Positions 24,331 through 36,200 of a DNA stretch of 64,000 bases are shown here, one piece after another. The notes below the pieces were generated by a model. It was not told the DNA's origin, did no database searches, and worked only from the letters and a program-made list of their open reading frames with translations. Origin of the DNA: Hepsetus odoe (lineage: Eukaryota; Chordata; Actinopteri; Characiformes; Hepsetidae); assembly GCA_017165825.1 (NCBI GenBank), contig CM029384.1, positions 10,103,867-10,167,866 of the forward strand. The letters are read 5' to 3'. How positions within the stretch are numbered: position 1 is the stretch's first letter; each line of letters starts with the position of its first letter. The position numbers and the translations under genes were made by a program.

Positions 24331-26607
24331 ATCTCATCATGGTAGTGCGGTGCTTGTGACTACATGTTTGGGTGGAGATAACTAAAAGTTAAGTCACAGA
24401 CTTCTGGCATGCGTTTACGTCCGGTCAACCCCACCACAGCATTACAAGTGCTGTTTTTTATGTGTCAGCATCTGTGCTGGCATTGGTGCAACATGAATAA
24501 TAACTACCAATTAATTATTCAGTGTCTAAATAAAGTATTAACATGATTATTAATACACTAAATAAGTACGAATAAGCAAATTAAGGATGATGTGATTTAT
24601 TAATGAGGAAATGGGGATGTACACATTCAAATCAAGCAAATTACCTGCATGACTTTTGTTCAAGCAGTTAAAACAGAACAGGACCAAAGAGAAAACCCAC
24701 AATGCTCTTCAGATGATTGCTTAATTCACAGTAAAGCATTTTCGCAGGCTGCACAGCCACCACAAAATACTGTACATCTGTGGTGTCACTCAACAGATGG
24801 CTTGCAACTAACAAAGCTATTGTGATTTTAAAATGGCAGACATTCTTTGTAATTCAGTGAGAAGAGGTGCACAAGATCTGTCGCTATCGTGGATATCTCC
24901 TCACAAACAAAATATAATTGATCCTCATTTGAAAATACAAACATTTGTTTAACCAAATCAATGAAAATTGAGTTTATGAGAATAACTGAACTACTGTTAG
25001 ACAGGATCATGTTAATCGAATCAACAGAAACACTTCTTCTGGCATGGAAGAGCACAGAGGAACATCAGATGGGGTAGCATTAATTATGCTAATGCCAGGG
25101 TGAGTGGCACATGCCAAACCAAACCAATTGGCAAGTAATGACAGTTAAATCAGGATTTAATTAGTGTAAAAAGACTTTGCTTGACATTAGGACTACAGTT
25201 AATTGGACGATGATGTGCAAAAAAAACAGCAATGCTTGTCTTCAGCAGAATCAGTAAGTAATAATATATTAAATCCTCTACTCTTGTGGAACTCTTTTCA
25301 CTGTCTTGACTATGTACTGAGGGCCGAAGGGCATTTTGTCACTAGTAACACTTTATGTTCAAATTATACAGTATATTATGGCAATGCTGCTGAACTTATT
25401 AAACACGACATGATTATTGCCACTCGACTCGACCATTTCTTTGATCACTGAAATATTATTTACCATTAAAACACAGCACTGACACCAGGGTTATCAGCAG
25501 TGCTCCTCTTGTTTTGTGGGAAATGTGCTGTGAAAATTTGACTGAATTCAGCCTTAACAGCTTTAGTGAAGACAGATACAAACATCTTTTAGATCCGATT
25601 CAGATATTTTGGCTGCTCATGCTCTGTTCATTTAAAAAAAATGGAGGTTTTGCTACATCACTGTCTTCCTCTATGTTGTTGTCTTCCTATATGAGTCTTT
25701 ATGTGAAGGTTTCGGTGTGTTAAATGCAAAATATGCGACCCTGGTATTAAATCCTAAACAGGCATGAAAAATATGGTTTCTGATTTCCCTGTGTAGCAGC
25801 ACATCCTCACTGGCACTCAGTGCTGCAAGTGTAAATGAAAACGATAAATTCTTCGTATTGACCTCAGGGATTTTATCAATACATCGATAAGTGACCACAG
25901 ACCTACATAGCAGCACATAATTTGCTTGTTCCAACTCTTCCGGTCTCAGAAGTAATAAATATCATCAAATGTTGTTCACCATGTGCCATCTGCAACTAGA
26001 ATAGCCATAAACCATAACTTTAAATAGCTTCTAAGTTGTGAATTTCCCTGCTGCTAAATCCAAGCAAGCGCATATTTTTATTAATAACTTTTAAATGATT
26101 GCAGAGCTGTTTCTACTACCAGGATTCAGGTGTAAGTGAATTTTTCTTGGGATGCACTACATTAATCTGTCCTAACTATACCAGATCTATGAGCAAGATT
26201 TACAACCTGACACATATTCAAAGGAGAAATGGTCTATTTCTCTACCAGAGATATTTAGGTGAATTAACCATGATTTTACATAATTTCCCATAATACCTAT
26301 TAAAACCCTCCCCTGTGGGCAGATGGGGGGCCTCTTGGCAGGGGACACAGGGAGAAGTATACCTCTGATAGGGTCTTCTGATTGGCCCCAGTCTGATCCC
26401 CACATAGACCCAAAATCTACTCAGCTAGAAGAAAAAGATATCTACCCTTACACTGACTGGGGAGAGATTTGTTGTCTTATTGTAGACAACAAATGTATAA
26501 ATGCAAAAAATAACCTAATCATAACAAGGTGTCATCTAGGGCTATGTCACAACTATACTGTGTAAAACAAATGAAACTAATAAAAAGTCACACACACAAT
26601 CACACAT
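24331..26607. other. Intronic DNA without recognised genes
   Basis: No gene or mobile element recognised. Around 25080-25160 is a homeodomain-motif-rich stretch (GCATTAATTATGCTAATGC, CAGGATTTAATTAG) that could be a conserved noncoding element. Confidence 0.5.
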
Positions 26608-26774
26608 TTACATTTACGGCATTTAGAGTGACTACCAGACCCTTATTACAGGGACAGTCTCCCTGGAGACACTCAGGGTTAAGGGTCTTGCTCAGGGACC
26701 CAGTGGTGGTAGTGCTAGAGGTGGGATTTGAACCTGGGACCCCTTGAGCCATAGGTCCATAGGCAAGTACCCTA

Positions 26775-26775
<1 letters not shown>
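26608..26775 (-). mobile_element. SINE of a second family, minus strand
   Basis: The left end TTTACATTTACGGCATTTAG and the segments AAGGGTCTTGCTCAGGGACC and GGGATTTGAACCTGGGACC are typical of a widespread fish SINE, read here in reverse so that the tRNA-like head is at the right. A CA repeat of about 33 bp (26776-26808) follows directly. Confidence 0.75.

Positions 26776-26808
<33 letters not shown>
26776..26808. repeat. Dinucleotide microsatellite (CA)n
   Basis: A pure CA run of about 33 bp adjoining the head end of the reversed SINE. Confidence 0.95.
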
Positions 26809-26812
<4 letters not shown>

Positions 26813-26941
26813 TACACCAAAACCATGACATGCAGTAAAAACACAGGATGAAGTGATTTGCAGGAAGTGATTTCTATTCCTTTCATTCAACTTCAACATT
26901 CAACAGTCATTCAACAGTTGCTCTGCAGTTAGTGTCTAAGT

Positions 26942-27093
26942 CAGGGGTCCTAACTCCAGCTCTGGAGGGCAGCCCAGTTTGGTGATTGCCCTGTTCAAAC
27001 ACACCTTGTTCAACTTGTTAATTTCCATTATAGTGAGTATATTTAAATAACCCAATTTTGTTGCACTCCAGGACCAAATTTGGGGAACCTTGA
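26942..27093. mobile_element. hAT-type MITE
   Basis: The left end CAGGGGTCCTAACTCC, with CTCTGGAGGG, and the right end CTCCAGGACC ... GGGGAACCTTG are imperfect inverted termini of a well-known fish hAT-derived MITE type. The interior has CAAACACACCTTGTTCAAC. There is no transposase, and I cannot see a clean 8-bp target duplication. Confidence 0.65.
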
Positions 27094-27341
27094 TTAGGAC
27101 TGCTTAATTAATCAAATGTTAATTTCAGTTAGGAAGTTCACCGATCATAAAACCAGAAAATCACTCTGAGAAATCACTGCTGACAATCCCAAAAGCTCTG
27201 TGGCTCTTCACTCTGGCAAAGAAATATCTGTTCATCACAGCCATTTCCTCCTCAGAGATGATCTTCAGCGCGGGGGGGACCTGTCACCTCGTTTCTGTCT
27301 AAAAGCCTAGTAGCAGCAGCAGTATTACTTATATTTACATA

Positions 27342-27454
27342 TTTTAACATTTCATCAATACATCTGTGTGTGTGTGTGTGTTAAACGTTATATGTATATA
27401 TATATATATATTTAACACACACACAAACACAGATGTATTGATGAAATGTTAAAA
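27342..27454. repeat. Near-perfect palindrome, 44-bp arms
   Basis: The arms 27342-27385 and 27411-27454 are reverse complements with a single mismatch, separated by 25 bp of AT-rich loop. Both arms carry ACATTTCATCAATACATCTG or its complement plus a GT/CA run. The structure lies about 560 bp inside intron 1 from the pitpnc1 first coding exon. An AT dinucleotide run follows at about 27463-27484. Confidence 0.9.
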
Positions 27455-27504
27455 AAAAAAAATATATATATATATATATATACATATGCAATTTTAATGA
27501 CCCA

Positions 27505-27572
27505 TTCAAAGATCAAAGATCAAAGGTCCCATGTGTCTCATATGTCCCATTAAAGATCATAAAGATCAAAGG
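27505..27572. promoter_or_regulatory. Cluster of TCF/LEF-like motifs
   Basis: Four CAAAG words in the same orientation occur within 68 bp. The best two read ATCAAAGG (near 27518-27525 and 27565-27572), and the others are TTCAAAG and ATCAAAG. The TCF/LEF core is WWCAAAG. The cluster sits about 450 bp downstream of the pitpnc1 start exon, in intron 1. Function is inferred from motif density only. Confidence 0.4.
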
Positions 27573-28014
27573 AAAACAAAATTACTTGAATGCTGTTAAA
27601 CAGACTACAGTGTAAAAGTTCCTGATAAGTCACTGATTTAGGTTGAGCAAAATAATTTCTGATTTTTGCCATCATCGAGCAGCCGAGCTCAGTAAAACCC
27701 AAACTGCAGTGTGTTATGAAGCTCCAACAGCACCACCAAGTGGAGCCCGGTCTCGGTAAACAGCTTCATTCCCACCAGCGCTGAAGTTCCGAGTGCAACA
27801 CGGCTTCCTCGCTGGGAACGTCTTCATGTGGAAACAGCAGCTTTAGAGCCCCTCATACTTACTACCCGTTATCTCACCTCAGAGCAGAACACTCACACAC
27901 ACGCTGCTCACACTCGCACACTCCAGCTGCTGCAGTCTCTCCGTCGAGGCTCTAAGAACAGATGGAAACAGCAGAGTCTGGGCTCAGCTCAGTGTCCGAG
28001 GAACCCCGGCTTAC

Positions 28015-28062
28015 CTCCTCCACCGTCAGCGGCATGCAGATCCTGTACTCCTTCATCAACAT
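28015..28062 (-). CDS. pitpnc1: pitpnc1 first coding exon
   Basis: On the minus strand an ATG at 28062-28060 opens a 16-codon exon, MLMKEYRICMPLTVEE, that ends exactly at a GTAAGC splice donor (GT at 28014-28013). This is the signature N-terminus of PITPNC1 (RdgB-beta), a class II phosphatidylinositol transfer protein that binds and moves phosphatidylinositol and phosphatidic acid between membranes from the cytosol. Mammalian PITPNC1, as I recall it, differs only at residue 3 (Leu for Met). The start has an A at -3. In mammals the gene is also close to and divergent from HELZ, which supports the call. The remaining exons lie beyond the left edge. The exon is too short for ORF-based detection. 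Confidence 0.92.
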
Positions 28063-28565
28063 GGTCCTCCACCGCGCCTCTGTGCACTTGGAGAGGAGAG
28101 TCCACCGCCTCTAAGACAGTGGGGACATTAACGGGCTGGAGGCGGCAGGAGGGGAGCAGGAGGCGGACGGGGGTCCTGCGCGCGCCTTATTGTTGATCAG
28201 CGCGAGGAGAGCTGCGCGCGACGCCGGGACACACACAGCGGTCTGCGGGCTGCAGGAAGAGCTGTTTTCATCTCTGAAAGTCCATCAGAGCACGAGGGTC
28301 CCGCTACTCCACTTTGCACTCCTTTCTCGAGCACACCAGCCCTCCCTCCTCCTGTCCCGTGCCGGACACTGCGGGTTTCATGACAGAGGAAACAGGAAAC
28401 GCACGCGCTCTGATTCTCTTAGTCAAATATTATCAATTTCATGGTCTGCCAGCTAATACGGTTGTAAAAAAGAGCCCACGAATGCACGAGTGCAGAGATG
28501 CTCGTTGTGTGTGTGTGTGTGGATGGGAGAACAGAATACTACTCCACAACAATCTGCTGTTCTTC

Positions 28566-28578
28566 CGCTAGGGGGCGC
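28566..28578 (+). promoter_or_regulatory. CTCF core motif
   Basis: CGCTAGGGGGCGC fits the CTCF core CRSYAGRKGGCRS at every position, with good flanks (CC before, CA after). It lies just upstream of the pitpnc1 promoter, on the side facing the minisatellite and helz. Confidence 0.6.
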
Positions 28579-28763
28579 CAAAACAGCGCCTTCTCCATTG
28601 CAGGGACGTCCTGTTCTCGCGCATATAACACACGCACGTACTGCAGGGTGGTGTGTGCCTCCTTCTCATACACTCCCATGATCCGCCCATTTAAAGTGCC
28701 TATACAGTGGAGAAATCGACATTTATAATAGAGTTTCCTTATAAGATTTTCGTTTTGAATTAA

Positions 28764-29000
28764 TGGGGGCAGTGGGTAGCACAGCAAGAGGGTACTGGGT
28801 TCGATTCCTTTTCTGTGTGGAGTTTGCATGTTCTGTGCGGTTTCCTTCTGCAGCTCCAGTTTCATCCAACAGTCCATAGACATGCATGTCAGGTGGATCT
28901 GGTGCTAAATTGCTCCCTGTGTGTGCAAGCTTGTCTGTGTGTCTGTCTACAATGGATCGACTGGATAGGCTCCAGCACCTCAAGTGATCACGATAAGGAA
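28764..29000 (+). mobile_element. SINE of a third fish family, degraded
   Basis: Recognisable blocks in order are GGGGGCAGTGGGTAGCAC; TACTGGGTTCGATTCC; TGTGTGGAGTTTGCATG; CAACAGTCCATAGACATGCA; and GGATAGGCTCCAGCACC. These match a very common tRNA-derived fish SINE, diverged and with small deletions. It lies between the two gene promoters. Confidence 0.85.
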
Positions 29001-30251
29001 AAATAGCTGTGATAATGAATTAATAAATTAATTTATTCATGAAATGAATGAAAGAAAAGACAGTAGAATGGTGGATGCAGGGAGTGAAGATGGAGAAAGG
29101 GTTGACATGTTTATGTCTCTTAGGATCAACAGTTCAAAGTAATGGGGGCCATGGGAGGTGAAGAATATAGTCCTTTCATTACTTTATTATGTTTATTATT
29201 TTATTAGACCTTAAATGACTGCCCATGTGTCTATTCCTAATCTAAAACTAAACATTTCCTTACCTTTCTGTCAGTTTTTTATTCTTTATTGTCGGAATTA
29301 TTATTTTTCTCTTTTTTTTCTTCACAGAATTCCATGGCTCTTTGTGAGGGATTTCCTTCTGGATGGGAAGACTGTGATCAAGAAAAGGACAAAGGCCTCG
29401 TGTCTTTGAAATAGTCACCTTTGAAACAATTTGAGACCATTCTTGGGGACAGACTTGGCCCTGACTGAAAGTGCAAGAATGCATCATTAGTGCAAGAATG
29501 CACACTGGAGACCTACATGGAGCTTGTTTGCTGCATCTTTTAAGAGATATTATGTGAAATTGTCTTCAATATATGTGTGAGAAACTTTGCACTTTTGAGA
29601 TAACGTTTTGGCCTGAAACAGATTTAAGGTATTCATTACATATAAATCATGTAGGGTGATGTTTTTGTATTTTTTTAGGGTTTACCATAATTATACATGA
29701 CTGATGTGACATATAAAGTCTATATACTGTGAGGTCTGAGGTCATTGAGGACTGTAAATAAAATTGCTAAATTGTATTGGAACCATCACAACCTTCACTT
29801 CCCATCACAAGCTTTAAAAAACACCTTGATCCCAATAGCAGAAATACAACACACCATAGTTGTCCTGCAGATTGTTGGGGCAAAGAACTACACTGCTCAT
29901 ATGGTGTGCTGCCATCCACCCTCATCAAAAAAAAAAAAAAAAAAAAACCCAGATAAGGAGGAGAGAACAGCAGGATTGAGCTCACAGAAGAATAAGCCTG
30001 TAGCATTTAACCCACAGCTCTTTATCTTCCAAAGCGGAAGTTGTAGCATGATTACTCATTGCCTTTGAAATCATAATTTTTTGATTAAACTTGTCTATTT
30101 AATGGCAAATTGATTTGTTGTTTTCTTTTTTAACTTTAAATTGACACAAACAAAAATAAAAATAAAGACAATATAGAAATGTTTACATAGTAAATGCATT
30201 TATTTGAATTCATATCAGCATTGATTTATATCAGTACATTCAATTTTACAG
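29001..30251. other. Intergenic DNA; possible noncoding transcript end
   Basis: No protein-coding gene is recognised between the pitpnc1 promoter and the minisatellite. A polypyrimidine tract with CACAG at 29322-29327 and a polyadenylation signal AATAAA at 29757-29762 could bound the last exon (29328 to about 29780) of a plus-strand noncoding RNA divergent from pitpnc1. It contains only a 26-codon reading frame (29334-29414). A 20-bp A run lies near 29928-29947. Confidence 0.35.
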
Positions 30252-33200
30252 AAACACTGTTCTGTTTACTGAATATAACTGTAAAAACACTGTTCTGTTT
30301 AGTGAATATAACTGTATAAACACACAGTTCTATTTAATGACTATAACTGTAAACACACTGTTCTGTTTAGTGACTATAACTGTATAAACACTGTTCTGTT
30401 TAGTGACTATAACTGTATAAACACACTGTTCTGCTTAGTGACTATAACTGTATGAACACACTTTACTGTTTAGTGACTATAACTGTAAAAACACACTTTA
30501 CTGTTTAGTGAATATAACTGTATAAACACACTGTACTGTTTAGTGACTATAACTGTATAAACACACTGTTCTGTTTAGTGACTATAACTGTATAAACACA
30601 GTTCTGTTTAGTGACTATAACTGTATAAACACACTGTTCTGTTTAGTGACTATAACTGTATAAACACTGTTCTGTTTAGTGACTATAACTGTATAAACAC
30701 ACTGTTCTGTTTAGTGACTATAACTGTATAAACACTGTTCTGTTTAGTGACTATAACTGTATAAACACACTGTTCTGTTTAGTGACTATAACTGTATAAA
30801 CACTGTTCTGTTTAGTGACTATAACTGTATAAACACACTGTTCTGTTTAGTGACTATAACTGTATAAACACTGTTCTGTTTAGTGACTATAACTGTATAA
30901 ACACACTGTTCTGTTTAGTGACTATAACTGTATAAACACTGTTCTGTTTAGTGACTATAACTGTATAAACACACTGTTCTGTTTAGTGACTATAACTGTA
31001 TAAACACTGTTCTGTTTAGTGACTATAACTGTATAAACACACTGTTCTGTTTAGTGACTATAACTGTATAAACACTGTTCTGTTTAGTGACTATAACTGT
31101 ATAAACACACTGTTCTGTTTAGTGACTATAACTGTATAAACACTGTTCTGTTTAGTGACTATAACTGTATAAACACACTGTTCTGTTTAGTGACTATAAC
31201 TGTATAAACACTGTTCTGTTTAGTGACTATAACTGTATAAACACACTGTTCTGTTTAGTGACTATAACTGTATAAACACTGTTCTGTTTAGTGACTATAA
31301 CTGTATAAACACACTGTTCTGTTTAGTGACTATAACTGTATAAACACTGTTCTGTTTAGTGACTATAACTGTATAAACACACTGTTCTGTTTAGTGACTA
31401 TAACTGTATAAACACTGTTCTGTTTAGTGACTATAACTGTATAAACACACTGTTCTGTTTAGTGACTATAACTGTATAAACACTGTTCTGTTTAGTGACT
31501 ATAACTGTATAAACACACTGTTCTGTTTAGTGACTATAACTGTATAAACACTGTTCTGTTTAGTGACTATAACTGTATAAACACACTGTTCTGTTTAGTG
31601 ACTATAACTGTATAAACACTGTTCTGTTTAGTGACTATAACTGTATAAACACACTGTTCTGTTTAGTGACTATAACTGTATAAACACTGTTCTGTTTAGT
31701 GACTATAACTGTATAAACACACTGTTCTGTTTAGTGACTATAACTGTATAAACACTGTTCTGTTTAGTGACTATAACTGTATAAACACACTGTTCTGTTT
31801 AGTGACTATAACTGTATAAACACTGTTCTGTTTAGTGACTATAACTGTATAAACACACTGTTCTGTTTAGTGACTATAACTGTATAAACACTGTTCTGTT
31901 TAGTGACTATAACTGTATAAACACACTGTTCTGTTTAGTGACTATAACTGTATAAACACTGTTCTGTTTAGTGACTATAACTGTATAAACACACTGTTCT
32001 GTTTAGTGACTATAACTGTATAAACACTGTTCTGTTTAGTGACTATAACTGTATAAACACACTGTTCTGTTTAGTGACTATAACTGTATAAACACTGTTC
32101 TGTTTAGTGACTATAACTGTATAAACACACTGTTCTGTTTAGTGACTATAACTGTATAAACACTGTTCTGTTTAGTGACTATAACTGTATAAACACACTG
32201 TTCTGTTTAGTGACTATAACTGTATAAACACTGTTCTGTTTAGTGACTATAACTGTATAAACACACTGTTCTGTTTAGTGACTATAACTGTATAAACACT
32301 GTTCTGTTTAGTGACTATAACTGTATAAACACACTGTTCTGTTTAGTGACTATAACTGTATAAACACTGTTCTGTTTAGTGACTATAACTGTATAAACAC
32401 ACTGTTCTGTTTAGTGACTATAACTGTATAAACACTGTTCTGTTTAGTGACTATAACTGTATAAACACACTGTTCTGTTTAGTGACTATAACTGTATAAA
32501 CACTGTTCTGTTTAGTGACTATAACTGTATAAACACACTGTTCTGTTTAGTGACTATAACTGTATAAACACTGTTCTGTTTAGTGACTATAACTGTATAA
32601 ACACACTGTTCTGTTTAGTGACTATAACTGTATAAACACTGTTCTGTTTAGTGACTATAACTGTATAAACACACTGTTCTGTTTAGTGACTATAACTGTA
32701 TAAACACTGTTCTGTTTAGTGACTATAACTGTATAAACACACTGTTCTGTTTAGTGACTATAACTGTATAAACACTGTTCTGTTTAGTGACTATAACTGT
32801 ATAAACACACTGTTCTGTTTAGTGACTATAACTGTATAAACACTGTTCTGTTTAGTGACTATAACTGTATAAACACACTGTTCTGTTTAGTGACTATAAC
32901 TGTATAAACACTGTTCTGTTTAGTGACTATAACTGTATAAACACACTGTTCTGTTTAGTGACTATAACTGTATAAACACTGTTCTGTTTAGTGACTATAA
33001 CTGTATAAACACACTGTTCTGTTTAGTGACTATAACTGTATAAACACTGTTCTGTTTAGTGACTATAACTGTATAAACACACTGTTCTGTTTAGTGACTA
33101 TAACTGTATAAACACTGTTCTGTTTAGTGACTATAACTGTATAAACACACTGTTCTGTTTAGTGACTATAACTGTATAAACACTGTTCTGTTTAGTGACT

Positions 33201-36200
33201 ATAACTGTATAAACACACTGTTCTGTTTAGTGACTATAACTGTATAAACACTGTTCTGTTTAGTGACTATAACTGTATAAACACACTGTTCTGTTTAGTG
33301 ACTATAACTGTATAAACACTGTTCTGTTTAGTGACTATAACTGTATAAACACACTGTTCTGTTTAGTGACTATAACTGTATAAACACTGTTCTGTTTAGT
33401 GACTATAACTGTATAAACACACTGTTCTGTTTAGTGACTATAACTGTATAAACACTGTTCTGTTTAGTGACTATAACTGTATAAACACACTGTTCTGTTT
33501 AGTGACTATAACTGTATAAACACTGTTCTGTTTAGTGACTATAACTGTATAAACACACTGTTCTGTTTAGTGACTATAACTGTATAAACACTGTTCTGTT
33601 TAGTGACTATAACTGTATAAACACACTGTTCTGTTTAGTGACTATAACTGTATAAACACTGTTCTGTTTAGTGACTATAACTGTATAAACACACTGTTCT
33701 GTTTAGTGACTATAACTGTATAAACACTGTTCTGTTTAGTGACTATAACTGTATAAACACACTGTTCTGTTTAGTGACTATAACTGTATAAACACTGTTC
33801 TGTTTAGTGACTATAACTGTATAAACACACTGTTCTGTTTAGTGACTATAACTGTATAAACACTGTTCTGTTTAGTGACTATAACTGTATAAACACACTG
33901 TTCTGTTTAGTGACTATAACTGTATAAACACTGTTCTGTTTAGTGACTATAACTGTATAAACACACTGTTCTGTTTAGTGACTATAACTGTATAAACACT
34001 GTTCTGTTTAGTGACTATAACTGTATAAACACACTGTTCTGTTTAGTGACTATAACTGTATAAACACTGTTCTGTTTAGTGACTATAACTGTATAAACAC
34101 ACTGTTCTGTTTAGTGACTATAACTGTATAAACACTGTTCTGTTTAGTGACTATAACTGTATAAACACACTGTTCTGTTTAGTGACTATAACTGTATAAA
34201 CACTGTTCTGTTTAGTGACTATAACTGTATAAACACACTGTTCTGTTTAGTGACTATAACTGTATAAACACTGTTCTGTTTAGTGACTATAACTGTATAA
34301 ACACACTGTTCTGTTTAGTGACTATAACTGTATAAACACTGTTCTGTTTAGTGACTATAACTGTATAAACACACTGTTCTGTTTAGTGACTATAACTGTA
34401 TAAACACTGTTCTGTTTAGTGACTATAACTGTATAAACACACTGTTCTGTTTAGTGACTATAACTGTATAAACACTGTTCTGTTTAGTGACTATAACTGT
34501 ATAAACACACTGTTCTGTTTAGTGACTATAACTGTATAAACACTGTTCTGTTTAGTGACTATAACTGTATAAACACACTGTTCTGTTTAGTGACTATAAC
34601 TGTATAAACACTGTTCTGTTTAGTGACTATAACTGTATAAACACACTGTTCTGTTTAGTGACTATAACTGTATAAACACTGTTCTGTTTAGTGACTATAA
34701 CTGTATAAACACACTGTTCTGTTTAGTGACTATAACTGTATAAACACTGTTCTGTTTAGTGACTATAACTGTATAAACACACTGTTCTGTTTAGTGACTA
34801 TAACTGTATAAACACTGTTCTGTTTAGTGACTATAACTGTATAAACACACTGTTCTGTTTAGTGACTATAACTGTATAAACACTGTTCTGTTTAGTGACT
34901 ATAACTGTATAAACACACTGTTCTGTTTAGTGACTATAACTGTATAAACACTGTTCTGTTTAGTGACTATAACTGTATAAACACACTGTTCTGTTTAGTG
35001 ACTATAACTGTATAAACACTGTTCTGTTTAGTGACTATAACTGTATAAACACACTGTTCTGTTTAGTGACTATAACTGTATAAACACTGTTCTGTTTAGT
35101 GACTATAACTGTATAAACACACTGTTCTGTTTAGTGACTATAACTGTATAAACACTGTTCTGTTTAGTGACTATAACTGTATAAACACACTGTTCTGTTT
35201 AGTGACTATAACTGTATAAACACTGTTCTGTTTAGTGACTATAACTGTATAAACACACTGTTCTGTTTAGTGACTATAACTGTATAAACACTGTTCTGTT
35301 TAGTGACTATAACTGTATAAACACACTGTTCTGTTTAGTGACTATAACTGTATAAACACTGTTCTGTTTAGTGACTATAACTGTATAAACACACTGTTCT
35401 GTTTAGTGACTATAACTGTATAAACACTGTTCTGTTTAGTGACTATAACTGTATAAACACACTGTTCTGTTTAGTGACTATAACTGTATAAACACTGTTC
35501 TGTTTAGTGACTATAACTGTATAAACACACTGTTCTGTTTAGTGACTATAACTGTATAAACACTGTTCTGTTTAGTGACTATAACTGTATAAACACACTG
35601 TTCTGTTTAGTGACTATAACTGTATAAACACTGTTCTGTTTAGTGACTATAACTGTATAAACACACTGTTCTGTTTAGTGACTATAACTGTATAAACACT
35701 GTTCTGTTTAGTGACTATAACTGTATAAACACACTGTTCTGTTTAGTGACTATAACTGTATAAACACTGTTCTGTTTAGTGACTATAACTGTATAAACAC
35801 ACTGTTCTGTTTAGTGACTATAACTGTATAAACACTGTTCTGTTTAGTGACTATAACTGTATAAACACACTGTTCTGTTTAGTGACTATAACTGTATAAA
35901 CACTGTTCTGTTTAGTGACTATAACTGTATAAACACACTGTTCTGTTTAGTGACTATAACTGTATAAACACTGTTCTGTTTAGTGACTATAACTGTATAA
36001 ACACACTGTTCTGTTTAGTGACTATAACTGTATAAACACTGTTCTGTTTAGTGACTATAACTGTATAAACACACTGTTCTGTTTAGTGACTATAACTGTA
36101 TAAACACTGTTCTGTTTAGTGACTATAACTGTATAAACACACTGTTCTGTTTAGTGACTATAACTGTATAAACACTGTTCTGTTTAGTGACTATAACTGT

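Larger units (their letters stand above)
1..28014 (-). other. pitpnc1: Intron 1 of pitpnc1 (partial, inferred)
   Basis: The first coding exon of pitpnc1 ends with a splice donor whose GT lies at 28014-28013 on the minus strand, so the DNA to its left should be intron 1. No long or conserved reading frame on either strand looks like the next pitpnc1 exon. The intron therefore appears to run past the left edge, which fits the very long first intron known in mammals. The interval is AT-rich and full of degraded SINEs, LINE ends, DNA-transposon remnants and microsatellites. The short reading frames in it have no recognisable protein character. Confidence 0.75.
27720..28660 (-). promoter_or_regulatory. 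pitpnc1: CpG-rich promoter region of pitpnc1
   Basis: Unlike the AT-rich flanks, this stretch is rich in CG dinucleotides, densest from about 28130 to 28400 (for example GCGCGAGG, GCTGCGCGCGACGCCG). It surrounds the first coding exon and runs upstream of it on the minus strand. The transcription start is probably somewhere between 28200 and 28600, but no TATA box or initiator fixes it. The intervening DNA would be 5' untranslated sequence. Confidence 0.75.

Noticed and set aside
25091..25115. Near-palindromic NFI-type site TGGCACATGCCA
   Set aside because: The half-sites are spaced one base too close for the NFI consensus.
29215..29409. Frame ending LFVRDFLLDGKTVIKKRTK, faintly like a C2-domain strand
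   Set aside because: The resemblance covers fewer than 20 residues, stops immediately after, and neither neighbouring frame continues a C2 fold. Chance similarity is more likely.
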